6,069 bases of DNA, from NCBI GenBank assembly GCA_023266245.1, contig JAHFRO010000142.1, positions 1 through 6,069 on the forward strand, read 5' to 3'. The number at the start of each line of letters is the position of its first letter. Position 1 is the stretch's first letter. A program made the translations under genes and the position numbers. Below are positions 5,980-6,069 of this stretch, in pieces. The stretch is from Betaproteobacteria bacterium (GTDB lineage: Bacteria; Pseudomonadota; Gammaproteobacteria; Burkholderiales; SG8-41). The notes below the pieces were generated by a model that made no database searches, was not told the DNA's origin, and saw only the letters and a list, made by a program, of their open reading frames with translations.

Positions 5980-6069
5980 CTACGCCCGCACCAGGTAGTT
6001 GCGCATCAGGCCGGTGTCCCCGTGCTCGAGCATGTGGCAGTGGTAGGGGAACAGCCCCGGGTAATCCTT
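5980..6069 (-). CDS. Multicopper oxidase, C-terminal fragment (rest beyond the window)
   Basis: The last 29 codons and TAG stop of a gene entering from the right edge are too short for routine ORF calling. They read FPYHCHMLEHGDTGLMRNYL near the end, the C-terminal copper signature of multicopper oxidases. His10-Cys11-His12 of the fragment supply two type 3 copper ligands and the type 1 cysteine, and His16 is the second type 1 histidine. The HCHxLEHxDTGxM spacing resembles bacterial CueO/CotA/laccase-type enzymes, which oxidise Cu(I), Mn(II) or phenolic compounds with reduction of O2 to water, usually in the periplasm. At Cys+10, where CueO and CotA have the axial Met, this protein has Leu (Met follows at +11). 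The gene stops 44 bp before the downstream methyltransferase. Subfamily and export signal cannot be judged from the fragment. Confidence 0.9.
   Translation of the reverse strand, partial: KDYPGLFPYHCHMLEHGDTGLMRNYLVRA

Overview
The window is GC-rich and carries ordinary proteobacterial housekeeping genes on nearly all of its length. The residue-level character of YqgE, RuvX, TrkA/TrkH and RsmE, the yqgE-ruvX pairing and the GC bias suggest a betaproteobacterium (possibly Nitrosomonadales- or Burkholderiales-like). That placement is an inference from recognised families, not a database result.

Layout, right to left, because most genes lie on the minus strand. At 5980-6069 is the last 29 codons of a multicopper oxidase. 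It is followed, in the same direction, by a membrane methyltransferase of the isoprenylcysteine carboxyl methyltransferase (ICMT/PEMT-like) family (5069-5935). A plus-strand gene, rsmE (16S rRNA m3U1498 methyltransferase, 4266-5018), converges on it. Divergent from rsmE, a 59-bp gap leads to trkA (4206-2782) and trkH (2742-1249), the regulatory and channel subunits of a Trk potassium uptake system. After a 215-bp spacer come yqgE (1033-473) and ruvX (429-1, cut by the window edge), a widely conserved pair.

The trkA-trkH pair forms one functional unit. The peripheral NAD(H)/nucleotide-binding TrkA gates the TrkH pore. YqgE (unknown function) and RuvX (YqgF, RNase H-fold nuclease, rRNA processing or Holliday junction resolvase) are probably co-transcribed from a sigma70-like promoter at 1168-1140. 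The multicopper oxidase and the methyltransferase look like a small accessory operon.

The non-coding sequence is the most unusual part. Two kinds of 7-bp-period repeats occur: GACTCGn-type heptads in two opposed arrays flanking and entering the 5' end of ruvX (375-409 and 437-471), and TCATC-type heptads just after trkH (1214-1241). The yqgE leader holds two consecutive inverted repeats, one a perfect 10-bp palindrome lying on the predicted transcription start. Other points are a likely leaderless rsmE transcript, a linker insertion in TrkA, and a leucine at the axial type 1 copper position of the multicopper oxidase. I see no mobile element, CRISPR array, tRNA or rRNA, and no convincing new multi-gene system.
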